NCBI RefSeq assembly: GCF_009834515.1 | Contig: NZ_CP019426.1 | Coordinates: 3,027,501-3,091,500 of the forward strand | Length of the DNA stretch: 64,000 bases | From: Pseudomonas sp. R84 | Lineage (GTDB): Bacteria; Pseudomonadota; Gammaproteobacteria; Pseudomonadales; Pseudomonadaceae | Reading direction: 5' to 3' | In this document: positions 8,118 to 16,860 of the stretch, in pieces | How positions within the stretch are numbered: the first letter of the stretch is position 1 | How the letters are laid out: each line of letters opens with the position of its first letter | Notes under the pieces: model-generated | What the model was told of the DNA's origin: nothing | Seen by the model: only the letters and a program-made list of their open reading frames with translations | The model's database searches: none | Position numbers and translations under genes: made by a program

Positions 8118-9307
8118 ACCCATTTGAACCGGGCCGGGAATCTCGCCACAAAGCAGGTTCCCGACTCGGCGCTTGAGGATACGCTTAGCGTGCCGTTGTG
8201 TGCTGTCGCTATCTGCGACGCGATATAAAGTCCCAACCCCAAACCTTCGCAACGCTGCCCGGCTTCGGCTCGGGAGAACGGTTCGAACAGCAGTGGCATC
8301 AGTTGCGCCGAAATCGGCGTGCCCTGATTGGTCAGGGAAATCACGATCTCGTCATTTTCCGCATAGGCTTTGAGAACGATCGGCGCGCTGTTCGAGCCAT
8401 GGGTCGCGGCGTTGCCCAGCAGATTGGAGAGCAATTGGCTGATGCGCAGCGCATCGCAATAGACGCCTGCCGGCACATCCAGTTCATGGATAAACACCGC
8501 TTGCGGATGGGAGGCTTGCACCTCGGCCAGGGTCAATTGCAGGGTGTGCTGCAAGTCATCCACCAACTTGCGTTGCACCGGAATCCCGCCGCCCAGTCGT
8601 CCTCGGGCAAAGTCGAGGATGTTTTCGATCAACACACCCATGCGCACCGAACTGTTGCGAATCGCCGCAATCAGGTTGAGCGAGCGTTTGTCTTCGGTTT
8701 TGCTTTGCAGCAGGTCGGCGCTCATGCGCACGGCGCTGAGTGGTGTGCGCAGGTCATGCCCGAGTACCGCGATGAATTGTTCGCGCAGGCGTCCGAGTTC
8801 ATTGGCGTTGTTGAGTTCGGCTTTGGTCGCTTCCAAGCGGCTTTGTGTGTCGAGGCTCATGGCGATCAGTTGGGCGAAAAGGGTCAGTGTCTTGGCGATG
8901 GCCGGTTCGTCGAGGTTGGCCGGCACGGAGTCAATGGCGCAGAGGGTGCCGAAGAAGTCACCGTTGGCTTTGACGATGGGAATGGAGATATAGCTTTCCA
9001 GCCCATAGGTTTTCGGCGTGTGGTGAAGCGAAAAGACCGGGTGCGCGCTGGCGTGACCGAAGATCACCGGCTGTTGATGCTGGCGGATCTCGTGGCAGAT
9101 GGTTGATTCGAGCACCAGTTCGCCACCGGGTTTGAGCCCGAAATCAATCGAGTCATCGACAGCACACGCCACCCAGTTGCTTTCAGTGACTCGTGCCACC
9201 GCGGCGAAACGCATGCCGGTGAGGTGTTTGACCATGCTCAGGATGACCGGCACCGCGTCAATGCTGCGGATCGCGTCGATGTCGGGGGTAAATGCCGGAT
9301 TGGTCAT
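8114..9307 (-). CDS. GAF-domain sensor histidine kinase
   Basis: A 397-aa soluble histidine kinase. Residues about 15-155 form a GAF domain (GDFFGTLCAIDS is the typical last strand), a short coiled coil follows, and the HisKA box is VLGHDLRTPLSA with the phosphorylated His184. The ATP-binding domain shows N box NLLGNAATHG, a G1-like region and GLGLGLYIASQI. There are no membrane segments, so it should sense a cytoplasmic signal; similar GAF-HisKA proteins in Pseudomonas are often phytochrome-like, but no bilin-binding cysteine context or PHY domain is visible. No response regulator gene is adjacent, so its partner is unknown. Confidence 0.9.
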   Translation of the reverse strand: MTNPAFTPDIDAIRSIDAVPVILSMVKHLTGMRFAAVARVTESNWVACAVDDSIDFGLKPGGELVLESTICHEIRQHQQPVIFGHASAHPVFSLHHTPKTYGLESYISIPIVKANGDFFGTLCAIDSVPANLDEPAIAKTLTLFAQLIAMSLDTQSRLEATKAELNNANELGRLREQFIAVLGHDLRTPLSAVRMSADLLQSKTEDKRSLNLIAAIRNSSVRMGVLIENILDFARGRLGGGIPVQRKLVDDLQHTLQLTLAEVQASHPQAVFIHELDVPAGVYCDALRISQLLSNLLGNAATHGSNSAPIVLKAYAENDEIVISLTNQGTPISAQLMPLLFEPFSRAEAGQRCEGLGLGLYIASQIATAHNGTLSVSSSAESGTCFVARFPARFKWV

Positions 9308-9386
9308 GGTGTGATGCTTCGTGAAGAGTTCGCTCAGAGACTATCTGTTATTGCCGAACATGACCAATGCGCTAGCCACAAAGAAC

Positions 9387-9421
9387 AAGGGCGCCACGGA
9401 TTTCCCGGGCGCCCTTTTTTA
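9387..9421 (+). terminator. Rho-independent terminator-like hairpin
   Basis: GGGCGCC at 9389-9395 pairs with GGCGCCC around 9408-9415 and is followed by a run of T on the + strand; the opposite strand has a weaker T-rich tail. It lies between the 3' end of the siderophore receptor gene (minus strand) and the start of the kinase gene, so it most likely ends receptor transcription and is at least partly bidirectional. Confidence 0.6.
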
Positions 9422-9444
9422 TCGCTGGTTCGAACGTCAACGAC

Positions 9445-11622
9445 TCAGAACTTGTACTTGGCCGTCAGCATGTAGCTGCGCGGGTTGCCGTAGTTGTCGT
9501 TGGAACCCCACGTGACATTGGAGCCAATCGCGGAGTAGTAGACGCGGTCAAAGATATTGTTCGCGTTAACCTGCAGATCCAGATGTTTGTTGACCTCGTA
9601 CCCAGCCATCAAGTCGGTGACCGCGTAGCCACCCTGTTCGAGGCGGTAGCTGCCGTTATTGGCCAGGGCGACATCGTTGTACATGCGGCTCTGCCAGTAG
9701 ACGTTGCCACCTACGCGCAGGTGTTGCAGCGGACCCTGGAAGCGGTACACGGTGGAGACTTTGAACAGATGCTCTGGCGTGTCGGTATCGAAACGCTGAT
9801 TGTTGTTCGCCGGGTTCTCGTCCTTGATGTAGTGCGCACGGGTGTAGGTGTAGCCGGCACCGACCTGCCAGTTCTCGGTCAGAGCGCCTTGCAGTTCCAT
9901 GTCGACGCCTTGGCTGCGCACTTTGCCCGATGAGTTGTAGCAGGTCAGGACCGGGCAGCCGAACTGAGTGTCGGCCTGGGTAGCGCGGCCGGTCTGGTCC
10001 ATCTGGAACACCGCCAGGCTGGCGTTGAGGGCGCCGTTGAAGTACTCGCCCTTGATGCCCACTTCGTAGTTTTCACCGACGATCGGCTCGAGCACCTTGC
10101 CGCCGAGATCCTTTTGGGTTTGCGGTGTGAAGATGTCGGTGTAGCTGGCGTACACCGAGTGGTGGTCGTCGAGTTTGTAGATCAGGCCGGCATAGCGGGT
10201 GAGGTTGCGCGTGACTTTGTAGTCGCCATCGGCAGTGCGGTCATCGTAGTCGTACCAATCGAGCCGGCCACCGAGAATCAGCGTCAGCGGATCGGCCAGG
10301 CTCAGCCGGGTGGTCAGGTACACGGCGTCCTGGGTGGTGACGCTGCGGGTTTTGCCATCACGGACGAAGTCGGGCTTTGGCGCGCCGATCGGCCAGGCGG
10401 TGGTGTACGGGTCGTACTCTTTGGTGGTCGCGTCATACACACGGTTGCTCGCGCCAACGACCAGTTCGTGGGTACGTCCGAACGCCTCGAACGGGCCACT
10501 GGCGAAGCCGTCGAACGCACGCTGCTTGTCGGTGTGATGGGATTGATAGGCGGTGGTTTCCAGCGGGCCGGCGTAACGCGACAGGTAAGTTCCGGAGAAC
10601 TCGCCGTCAAGGGTCGACGAGGAGCCGGCGACGTGAAGTTTCCAGTCGTTGTCGAAACGATGCTCCACTTCACCGAACACGGTGTCGATTTGCAGCTTGC
10701 GGTTTTCCCAATCGGTGCCCGGGTAGGTGGAGCGGGGCAGATCGAGGTGGTGGCCATTGGTGCCCAGCGGCAGACCGCCCCAGAAATAGTTGGTCTGTTC
10801 ATTCTGCCGGGAGAAACCGAGGGTCGCGGTGGTGCTGTCGCTCAAGTCGGCTTCACCGATGGCGTAGAACAAGCCATGATCGTTCTCTTCCTTGTCGCGA
10901 AAGCTGTCGGCGCCTTGATAGGAACTGACCACTCGACCGCGTAAGGTGCCGCTGTCGTTCAGCGGGCTGGAGGCGTCGATTTCGCCACGGTAGTCGTCCC
11001 AACTGCCGGCCGCGCCGGTGAGCGTCACGCGCTGATCGGCGGTCGGACGTTTGCGCACCATGTTGATCGCTGCCGACGGGTTGCCGGCACCGGTGACCAG
11101 CCCGGTTGCACCGCGGACGATTTCGACACGGTCGAACATCGCCAGGTTTGGTTGCACTGCCATGGAGTAAGGCGAGTACGCGCTGGGCAGGCCGTCGTAC
11201 ATGATGTTGTCGATGTCGAAGCCGCGCGCCTTGTAAGTCTGCCGCCCCGGGCCGCTGGTCTGGCTGAGAAACAGTCCCGGTGTGCCTTTCACCACATCGT
11301 TGATGCTGGTCATGTTCTGGTCGTCCATGCGCTGACGGGTGATCACCGTCACTGCCTGAGGCGTTTCGCGCATGGTCAGCGACAGCTTGGTCGCCGTCCG
11401 CATCGGACCAGTGGTATAGGACTGGGTGTCTTCGGTGGTACTGCTCATCTGTGTGGCGCCGATTTCCGTCGCATCCAGTTCCAGCGTGGTCGGCGCGGTT
11501 TTTTCAGGCGTGGCGGGCGTTGTCTCGTCGGCCAATGCCGGCGCGATGCTGGCCATGCAGATGGCGAGCGCCAACAGGTTAGGTGAACGGTTTGAGCGGC
11601 GGTGAATGGTGCGAAACGACAT
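9445..11622 (-). CDS. TonB-dependent siderophore receptor
   Basis: A 725-aa outer-membrane receptor. It has a signal peptide ending near PALADE, a TonB-box-like segment (LELDATEIGA) near residue 48, a plug domain (RETPQAVTVITRQRMDDQNM, then VRGATGLVTGAGNPSAAINM) and a 22-strand barrel ending with the canonical C-terminal aromatic residue (LTAKYKF). Length and motifs are those of the ferrisiderophore class (FoxA/FhuA/FpvA superfamily). There is no N-terminal STN signalling domain and no sigma/anti-sigma pair nearby, so it should transport without cell-surface signalling. GGGGAAG precedes the ATG at 11622. The siderophore cannot be deduced. A Fur-like site sits about 50 bp upstream. Confidence 0.92.
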   Translation of the reverse strand: MSFRTIHRRSNRSPNLLALAICMASIAPALADETTPATPEKTAPTTLELDATEIGATQMSSTTEDTQSYTTGPMRTATKLSLTMRETPQAVTVITRQRMDDQNMTSINDVVKGTPGLFLSQTSGPGRQTYKARGFDIDNIMYDGLPSAYSPYSMAVQPNLAMFDRVEIVRGATGLVTGAGNPSAAINMVRKRPTADQRVTLTGAAGSWDDYRGEIDASSPLNDSGTLRGRVVSSYQGADSFRDKEENDHGLFYAIGEADLSDSTTATLGFSRQNEQTNYFWGGLPLGTNGHHLDLPRSTYPGTDWENRKLQIDTVFGEVEHRFDNDWKLHVAGSSSTLDGEFSGTYLSRYAGPLETTAYQSHHTDKQRAFDGFASGPFEAFGRTHELVVGASNRVYDATTKEYDPYTTAWPIGAPKPDFVRDGKTRSVTTQDAVYLTTRLSLADPLTLILGGRLDWYDYDDRTADGDYKVTRNLTRYAGLIYKLDDHHSVYASYTDIFTPQTQKDLGGKVLEPIVGENYEVGIKGEYFNGALNASLAVFQMDQTGRATQADTQFGCPVLTCYNSSGKVRSQGVDMELQGALTENWQVGAGYTYTRAHYIKDENPANNNQRFDTDTPEHLFKVSTVYRFQGPLQHLRVGGNVYWQSRMYNDVALANNGSYRLEQGGYAVTDLMAGYEVNKHLDLQVNANNIFDRVYYSAIGSNVTWGSNDNYGNPRSYMLTAKYKF

Positions 11623-11673
11623 CAATCTGCTTCCCCAAATGATACGAAAACGAATCCGGTGCGAGTGCGTGTA

Positions 11674-11690
11674 GGAATTATTCGCATTAG
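11674..11690 (-). promoter_or_regulatory. Probable Fur box upstream of the siderophore receptor
   Basis: Read on the minus strand the site is CTAATGCGAATAATTCC, close to Pseudomonas Fur-box versions with GCGAATAATT. It is about 50 bp before the receptor start, a normal position for iron repression. The match is imperfect, so this is a prediction by eye. Confidence 0.5.
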
Positions 11691-11836
11691 TGTGTCAGAT
11701 CATTCCGGGCGAAGAAAGTCGTACGGTTCAGTTAGTTAACGAATTTTTCACAATTGGCCGGGCGCTCTGCGTCGCGGGTTAGCGCAGGGTTCTGGTTTTT
11801 CGGGGGAGGAGAGCGGGGCGAATCGAGGCACAGCGG

Positions 11837-11862
11837 GCCGATCACAGAAACGTGTGATCGGC
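11837..11862 (-). terminator. Hairpin downstream of yghU
   Basis: GCCGATCACA and TGTGATCGGC form a perfect 10-bp stem with a six-base loop, 26 bp beyond the yghU stop. No clear T run follows on the minus strand, so it may stabilise the 3' end rather than terminate efficiently. Confidence 0.4.
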
Positions 11863-11888
11863 TCGCTGACGAGGGTAATCAAGGGGTG

Positions 11889-12728
11889 TCAGTTCAGATC
11901 TTCGGCTTGGTGCCGCTCCGGCACTTGAGTCGCTTCATCGCCCCATGTGCGATTGACGCGCTGCCCACGAATGACCGCCGGCCGCTTGGAAATCTCCTCT
12001 GCCCAGCGCTGCACATGGGTGTATTCATGCGCCGCAAGAAACTCGGCCGCCGAATAAACATTGTTGCGCACCAGTTGCCCGTACCACGGCCAGACCGCGA
12101 TGTCGGCGATGGTGTAGCTGTCGCCGGCCAGATAAGCGCTTTCGGCCAGGCGTCGATCAAGCACATCCAGTTGGCGCTTGGCTTCCATGGTGAAGCGGTT
12201 GATCGGATACTCCATTTTCTCCGGCGCATAGGCATAGAAATGTCCGAAACCGCCGCCGAGATACGGCGCGGCGCCCATTTGCCAGAACAACCAGTTCAGC
12301 GTTTCAGTGCGGCCAGCGTGGTCTTTCGGCAGAAATGCACCGAACTTCTCGGCCAGATACAGCAGGATCGAGCCCGATTCGAACACACGAATCGGAGGCT
12401 CAACGCTACGGTCCAGCAGTGCGGGGATTTTCGAATTCGGATTGATCTCGACAAAACCGCTGGAAAACTGATCGCCCTCGCCAATGCGGATCAGCCAGGC
12501 ATCGTACTCGGCAGCGCTGTGCCCCAGCGCCAGCAGCTCTTCCAGCAGAATCGTCACTTTGACGCCGTTGGGCGTGGCCAGCGAGTAGAGCTGCAATGGA
12601 TGCTTGCCGACTGGCAGGGGCTTGTCATGGGTGGGGCCGGCAATCGGCCGATTGATACTGGCGAACTGGCCACCGGACGGGGCTTCGTGTTGCCAGACTT
12701 GGGGCGGAACGTACGGCGCTTTGCTCAT
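11889..12728 (-). CDS. yghU: YghU-type glutathione-dependent disulfide-bond oxidoreductase
   Basis: A 279-aa GST-fold protein close in length and sequence to E. coli YghU (about 288 aa). The N-terminal extension YVPPQVWQHEAPSGGQFASI and the thioredoxin-like domain with LYSLATPNGVKVTILLEE and INPNSKIPALLD are typical; VFESGSILLYLAEKFG is the glutathione-binding block. The C-terminal helical domain has the usual DRRLAESAYLAGDSYTIADI box. YghU enzymes bind two glutathiones and reduce disulfides or organic hydroperoxides in the cytosol. The gene stands alone with its own downstream hairpin. Confidence 0.92.
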   Translation of the reverse strand: MSKAPYVPPQVWQHEAPSGGQFASINRPIAGPTHDKPLPVGKHPLQLYSLATPNGVKVTILLEELLALGHSAAEYDAWLIRIGEGDQFSSGFVEINPNSKIPALLDRSVEPPIRVFESGSILLYLAEKFGAFLPKDHAGRTETLNWLFWQMGAAPYLGGGFGHFYAYAPEKMEYPINRFTMEAKRQLDVLDRRLAESAYLAGDSYTIADIAVWPWYGQLVRNNVYSAAEFLAAHEYTHVQRWAEEISKRPAVIRGQRVNRTWGDEATQVPERHQAEDLN

Positions 12729-12882
12729 CTAAGGGGCCTCATCGTTGGCGAGTGGAAAAATACCTGCTGAGAATAGACAGGACACCACAGAACCCGCTTT
12801 GTATTCCACAGCCCAATGAGTCGAAGGTGTTTTTTACAATCCCTCCGTTGGGCGTTCATTACCGGTTGGCACACGATCAATC

Positions 12883-13293
12883 TCAGCGCTGCGGCCATTG
12901 ATCCTTGATTTCAAACCACGGCGCCTTCGATGTCACTTCGACGTGTTGCTGTTTTTCTGTGGTGAACGTTGTGTCCAGCGTGCCCAGCGCAACCGAGATC
13001 CAGCCGCTGAACTCCCCTTGATTGCTTGCCCAGAACAGCGACGAGCCGCAGTGCGTGCAGAACTGGCGTTGTACCGATTCAGACGATTGATACGACTTCA
13101 GCTGGTCGGCACCCTCCAGCAATTCCAGGTTCTGGCGCTGCACGCTGCCATAGCTGGCAAACGCCGCGCCGTGGCTTTTGCGGCATTGGCTGCAATGGCA
13201 ATGCGAAAGCGCCTTGGGCCTTGAACGGATCTGGTACTTCACCGCTCCGCACAGGCAACTGCCCCGGAAGGTCTGAGGGGAGGGCGTGAGCAT
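12883..13293 (-). CDS. GFA-family zinc protein (CENP-V/Gfa fold)
   Basis: A 136-aa protein with the GFA zinc-binding pattern: GSCLCGAV near residue 11, CHCSQCRKSHGAAF near residue 32, and FCTHCGSSLFW near residue 78. These cysteines bind two structural/catalytic zincs in glutathione-dependent formaldehyde-activating-like proteins. Most members have no proven reaction. The gene ends the hydrolase/GFA pair: its ATG lies two bases beyond the hydrolase stop on the same strand, so the two are likely co-transcribed. Confidence 0.85.
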   Translation of the reverse strand: MLTPSPQTFRGSCLCGAVKYQIRSRPKALSHCHCSQCRKSHGAAFASYGSVQRQNLELLEGADQLKSYQSSESVQRQFCTHCGSSLFWASNQGEFSGWISVALGTLDTTFTTEKQQHVEVTSKAPWFEIKDQWPQR

Positions 13294-13295
13294 TG

Positions 13296-14372
13296 TTATT
13301 GCGGATCCTTGTAGGTGATGGCTTGTTTCAAACTTTCAGGTGACTGCGCCAGAAATCCGGTGATCAGGGAAATCACCTGCTGCTGAATCACCGGGCGTGG
13401 ACGGCCACCCTCGCCATCGGTGCAGATGATGCTGTCGCCCGGTACGTCTTTGTCGAGCATGGCCACGGCGCCAGGTTTGCAGTTCGCCATGAAACTGAAG
13501 TGACTGGCATCGCTGATCTCGACATAACGCGATGAGTTTTTTGGCAGGCGTTTGGCGAGATCGACGGATTCCAGTTCCGCAGGCAGCTCTTTCGACGGTA
13601 CACCGGCAGCAATTACCAGGATCGGCACGGGGTAGGCCGCCAGGCTTGCATCGGTCATTCCGCGCGATAGCCCCAGGTCCAGAGACACCACGGCGGTGAC
13701 GCGTTTGTCACGCCAGTCGGCGGCCAATTGAGCTTTGGCTTGCGCGGTGCTTGCAGTATTCATTTGTTGGTAGGCGGTGCAACTGGCCAGTTGCGTGTGG
13801 ACCTTGCAGTCTTTGGCAAAACGTTCGGGGTCGAAGCGCGCGCCGCCGGTTTCGAGCACCGTCCAGCCGCCGAGAGAATGGCCCACAACAGCAATTCGAT
13901 CCTTCGCCACCGCGCCGAACTTTTCCGGCTGGGCCGTCACGGCATCGATGGCGCGGCTCAGGTCGACCGGGCGTTGCCACAACTGCGCCGCTGCCTGCGC
14001 GCTACGATCACGGCTGGTGGTGCCGGGGTGGTTGACTGCCGCGACGATATAACCTTGATGGGCCAGTGCACTGGCCAGCCAGGTCTGGTTGATCCAGCTA
14101 CCGCCATTGCCGTGGGAAAGCACCACCAATGGATGCGCGCCGCTGGCGGCCGGAGCGTCGAGCACGGCAGGGGCGCCGACGAAGACCGGGTTGTCGCCGA
14201 ACAATTGTGGCGTCGCAGCGGTGGTCGAGCTCGGGTACCAGACGACCATTTTCAGCGGGCGTTCGTTGCGCGGATCGGCCAGCGTGGCGTACTGGAAACC
14301 AACGGGTTGGGCGTCAGCGAATACGTGGCTGCTCAAGCAGACCAGGAGCAGAGCGCCGAGAGATTTTTTCAT
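13296..14372 (-). CDS. Exported alpha/beta hydrolase (dienelactone-hydrolase/PAF-AH-like)
   Basis: A 358-aa protein. The start ATG at 14372 gives a signal peptide (MKKSLGALLLVCLSSHVFA), so it is likely periplasmic. The hydrolase core has an oxyanion segment VVLSHGNGGSW, the nucleophile elbow VVGHSLGGW and a late histidine (ISDASHFSF), i.e. a full Ser-Asp-His triad layout. Several cysteines (KDCKVHTQLASC, NCKPG, IICTDG) may form disulfides, consistent with export. The family includes platelet-activating-factor-acetylhydrolase-like esterases; the substrate is unknown. The LysR gene on the same strand ends 88 bp upstream and may control this pair. Confidence 0.85.
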   Translation of the reverse strand: MKKSLGALLLVCLSSHVFADAQPVGFQYATLADPRNERPLKMVVWYPSSTTAATPQLFGDNPVFVGAPAVLDAPAASGAHPLVVLSHGNGGSWINQTWLASALAHQGYIVAAVNHPGTTSRDRSAQAAAQLWQRPVDLSRAIDAVTAQPEKFGAVAKDRIAVVGHSLGGWTVLETGGARFDPERFAKDCKVHTQLASCTAYQQMNTASTAQAKAQLAADWRDKRVTAVVSLDLGLSRGMTDASLAAYPVPILVIAAGVPSKELPAELESVDLAKRLPKNSSRYVEISDASHFSFMANCKPGAVAMLDKDVPGDSIICTDGEGGRPRPVIQQQVISLITGFLAQSPESLKQAITYKDPQ

Positions 14373-14460
14373 TGTTGTTATCTTCCGTGATGGGGCGTTT
14401 GGGCGAGATGGACTTTGCCCGAATTCGCGCGCTTCAGCGAGCCTCTTTGAACGCTTCGTG

Positions 14461-15372
14461 TTAAACATTTTCCATCGGCCAGCGCGTGGCCAGATGCGCT
14501 GTCAAATAATCCAGAAAGGCTCTGACCTTCGGCGTCATCGCCGCCCGTTCTTGTACGCAGGCGTAGATGTCCATCGGCTCGACAACGCTGTGTTCAAACA
14601 GCGGCACCAATTGCCCGCTCGCCAGATAAGGCGCCGCAACAAACTCCGCCAGTCGCGTGACCCCGGCACCGTGGACCGCCATTTGCGCCAGGGCATCGAT
14701 GTCATCACTGATGGCGGTGGCATTGATATTGGCGTCGAAACGCTCGCCGTCGCGGATAAAACTCCAGCGCAGAAAGCGCCCGTCCAAGGGATAACGAAAG
14801 GCCAGGCAGGCATGGTTTTGCAAATCATCCGGCGATTGCGGCCACCCGGCGCGCTGAAGATAAGCCGGCGCGGCGCACATGATGAAGGGTAGCGAAACGA
14901 TCTTGCGCGCGACGATGCCGTCCTCCAGTTGCGGCTTGATGCGCAGGCTTAGGTCGATGCCGTCCTGAATGTGGTTGATCTTGCCATTGGTGGTCGACAG
15001 TTCGATGAGCAGGCGCGGGTGCAGTTCGGTGAAACCAGCGATCAGCGATGCCAATACATGACGGCCGAACGCAGATGTCGAGGCAATGCTCAGTCGGCCC
15101 TGCAACTCGGTTTCATCGCTGCTGATCGAGCTTTGCGCGGACTCCAGATCCGCTGCAATCCGGCGGACTTTCTCGTAATACACCGCGCCGTTTTCGGTGA
15201 GTGCCATGCTGCGCGTGGTGCGTTGCAACAACCGCACGCCGAGGTGCACTTCGAGCCGATTGAGCGTCTGGCTCACCGCCGCCGCACTGACGCCCAGGGT
15301 CTTGGCGGCGCCGACAATCGAGCCTGATTCCACCACTTTGATAAAACTGGCAATCGCCGCTAACAGATTCAT
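14461..15372 (-). CDS. LysR-family transcriptional regulator
   Basis: A 303-aa LysR protein. It has an N-terminal winged HTH (AAKTLGVSAAAVSQTLNRLE) and a linker, and an effector domain with GIDLSLRI and VHGAGVTRLAEFV. The subclass resembles the many CrgA-like regulators of Pseudomonas. It lies upstream of the hydrolase/GFA pair on the same strand and divergently from the small DUF2798 gene at 15496, so it could regulate either; divergent control is the usual LysR arrangement. Confidence 0.9.
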   Translation of the reverse strand: MNLLAAIASFIKVVESGSIVGAAKTLGVSAAAVSQTLNRLEVHLGVRLLQRTTRSMALTENGAVYYEKVRRIAADLESAQSSISSDETELQGRLSIASTSAFGRHVLASLIAGFTELHPRLLIELSTTNGKINHIQDGIDLSLRIKPQLEDGIVARKIVSLPFIMCAAPAYLQRAGWPQSPDDLQNHACLAFRYPLDGRFLRWSFIRDGERFDANINATAISDDIDALAQMAVHGAGVTRLAEFVAAPYLASGQLVPLFEHSVVEPMDIYACVQERAAMTPKVRAFLDYLTAHLATRWPMENV

Positions 15373-15495
15373 CCATGGCCCGCTGAGGGTTGATTCGTAA
15401 GATCTGCTTTATAAAGTACCTGCAGTTGAGCGTCTAGTTGCGCGGGGGCAGCCTTGCTAACGTGCGGTCTCCCTGTCACTGGATGGAAAAGCCAT

Positions 15496-15771
15496 ATGAA
15501 TCAAAGAACCAACGCCGAAGCTTTGATCATCAGCCGCCGCAAGCTGTCGCCGCGTGCCACGCCGTATGTGTTTGCACTGTACATGGCGACGATCATGGCG
15601 TTTCTGATGTCGCTGGTGATCACCGCTGCCAACTCCGGCATTGATAACGATTACCTGAGCAATGCCTTGCATGCCTACAAGCTGGCGATGCCCGCAGCGT
15701 TTATGTGCATCCTCGTCGTGCGGCCGATCGTGATCAAACTGGTGGCGTGGACGGTGCATCCGCATTGTTGA
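15496..15771 (+). CDS. DUF2798 small membrane protein
   Basis: A 91-aa inner-membrane protein with two hydrophobic helices: FALYMATIMAFLMSLVITAAN, and the second in AFMCILVVRPIVIKLVAWTV. This is the DUF2798 pattern (two TM segments, LSMxxxxxxT-like and P-V). The start ATG at 15496 follows GGAAAAG. It is divergent from the LysR gene. The function of the family is unknown. Confidence 0.8.
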   Translation: MNQRTNAEALIISRRKLSPRATPYVFALYMATIMAFLMSLVITAANSGIDNDYLSNALHAYKLAMPAAFMCILVVRPIVIKLVAWTVHPHC

Positions 15772-15804
15772 AAGGCCCGCCTCAGCGGTGACTGTTCTGG
15801 CGCC

Positions 15805-15869
15805 TTCGCGAGCAGGCTCGCTCCCACATTTAAACCGCGATCCCCTGTGGGAGCGAGCCTGCTCGCGAA
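15805..15869. repeat. REPIN: inverted pair of GAGC-type REPs
   Basis: TTCGCGAGCAGGCTCGCTCC at 15805 and its inverse complement at 15846-15869 (GGGAGCGAGCCTGCTCGCGA) are separated by about 17 bases. This is the typical REPIN doublet of fluorescent pseudomonads, mobilised by RAYT transposases encoded elsewhere. It sits between convergent genes. Confidence 0.9.
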
Positions 15870-15906
15870 TGGCCTCACCACCGATAGGCAGGTCTTGTGG
15901 GGTGCC

Positions 15907-16677
15907 TCAGAAAAACTCGTCGAGCAGCTGATAAAAGGCGATCCGCTGTAGATCCGGCTCCACGCCATACACCTCGAAAAACAACGGCAGCCACTGGGCG
16001 CCGAGGTTGTCCGTGATGCTGTGCGCTGCCAAGGCCAAATCCTGATACCGGTCAGCGACACCCAGCCGTCCGCAGTCTACAAACCCGCTGAAGCGGCCAT
16101 TGGCAGCAAGCAGATTGGGCAGGCACGCATCGCCATGAGTCACCACCAAGTCTTCCTGCGACGGACGTGTGGCGAGCAACTGCTGGAACACTTCCTCGGC
16201 GGATTGCCCGAGGCGCGAGTCGTCGAAGTCTTCTTCGTCGATCAGCCCGGCGAGCAGGTGTTCGCGGGCCAGTCTGATTTTTGCTTCCAGGCTGTGATCG
16301 AACGGGCAGCTTTCGATCGCGACTGTGTGCAGTGCGCGCAATGCCTCTGCTGCGAGCGTGACGATCTGCTGGGGCGAGAGGTGCTCGCTGCTGGCCAGAT
16401 CGCGACCGGCCACGGCAGTCATCAACAGCCAGTTGTGTTGCGTTTGCGTGGTGGTGTCGAGCACACGCGGTGCGGGTAGATCCTGAGTCGCCATCCAGCG
16501 TAACCGCTGCACTTCACCGGGCAACTCGCCCCAGGTCATCACCAGTTCGGTTTTGACGAACTGCGGCGCCGCCCCGGCAGGCGTAATCCGCCATACATCA
16601 GCGCGCGATTCGCCAATGGTCTGCTGTTCGATGGCCGCACCGGCAAATTGGCTGCGCCATGCTGCAGGGAAATCCAT
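15907..16677 (-). CDS. APH(3')-II-like aminoglycoside O-phosphotransferase
   Basis: A 256-aa kinase whose C-terminal half is strikingly like the Tn5/P. aeruginosa APH(3')-II group: THGDACLPN (His181-Gly182-Asp183, Asn188) is the Brenner motif with the catalytic Asp, FVDCGRLGVADRYQD holds the Mg-binding Asp201, and the end RIAFYQLLDEFF matches the family tail. Members phosphorylate the 3'-hydroxyl of kanamycin/neomycin-type aminoglycosides using ATP in the cytosol. The start ATG at 16677 has AAGGA eight bases upstream. The gene is not in a transposon or integron and its composition matches the region, so it is probably an ancestral chromosomal gene like aph(3')-IIb of P. aeruginosa. Whether it confers resistance is not known. 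Confidence 0.88.
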   Translation of the reverse strand: MDFPAAWRSQFAGAAIEQQTIGESRADVWRITPAGAAPQFVKTELVMTWGELPGEVQRLRWMATQDLPAPRVLDTTTQTQHNWLLMTAVAGRDLASSEHLSPQQIVTLAAEALRALHTVAIESCPFDHSLEAKIRLAREHLLAGLIDEEDFDDSRLGQSAEEVFQQLLATRPSQEDLVVTHGDACLPNLLAANGRFSGFVDCGRLGVADRYQDLALAAHSITDNLGAQWLPLFFEVYGVEPDLQRIAFYQLLDEFF

Positions 16678-16860
16678 GTCTTTGTCCTTGCGATTTTCGA
16701 TGCGCGCATTGTGCCGCTCTGGCGGTTTGGTGCGCAAACAAGGATCGCGCAGGGAAATCCATCGAAACTTCGCCAACAACCCAACTGTCCAGACCCTTAC
16801 ACCTCCCGGCGGATGTTCTGCCGGGACAGCTCCATGCACCGGAGAACGGCGAGGATCGAG

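Noticed and set aside
16648..16860. A longer N terminus for the ThDP enzyme (start at 16648)
   Set aside because: The extra residues show no family similarity, would run into the divergent APH gene start, and ATG 16861 has a good ribosome-binding site and matches the family's N terminus.
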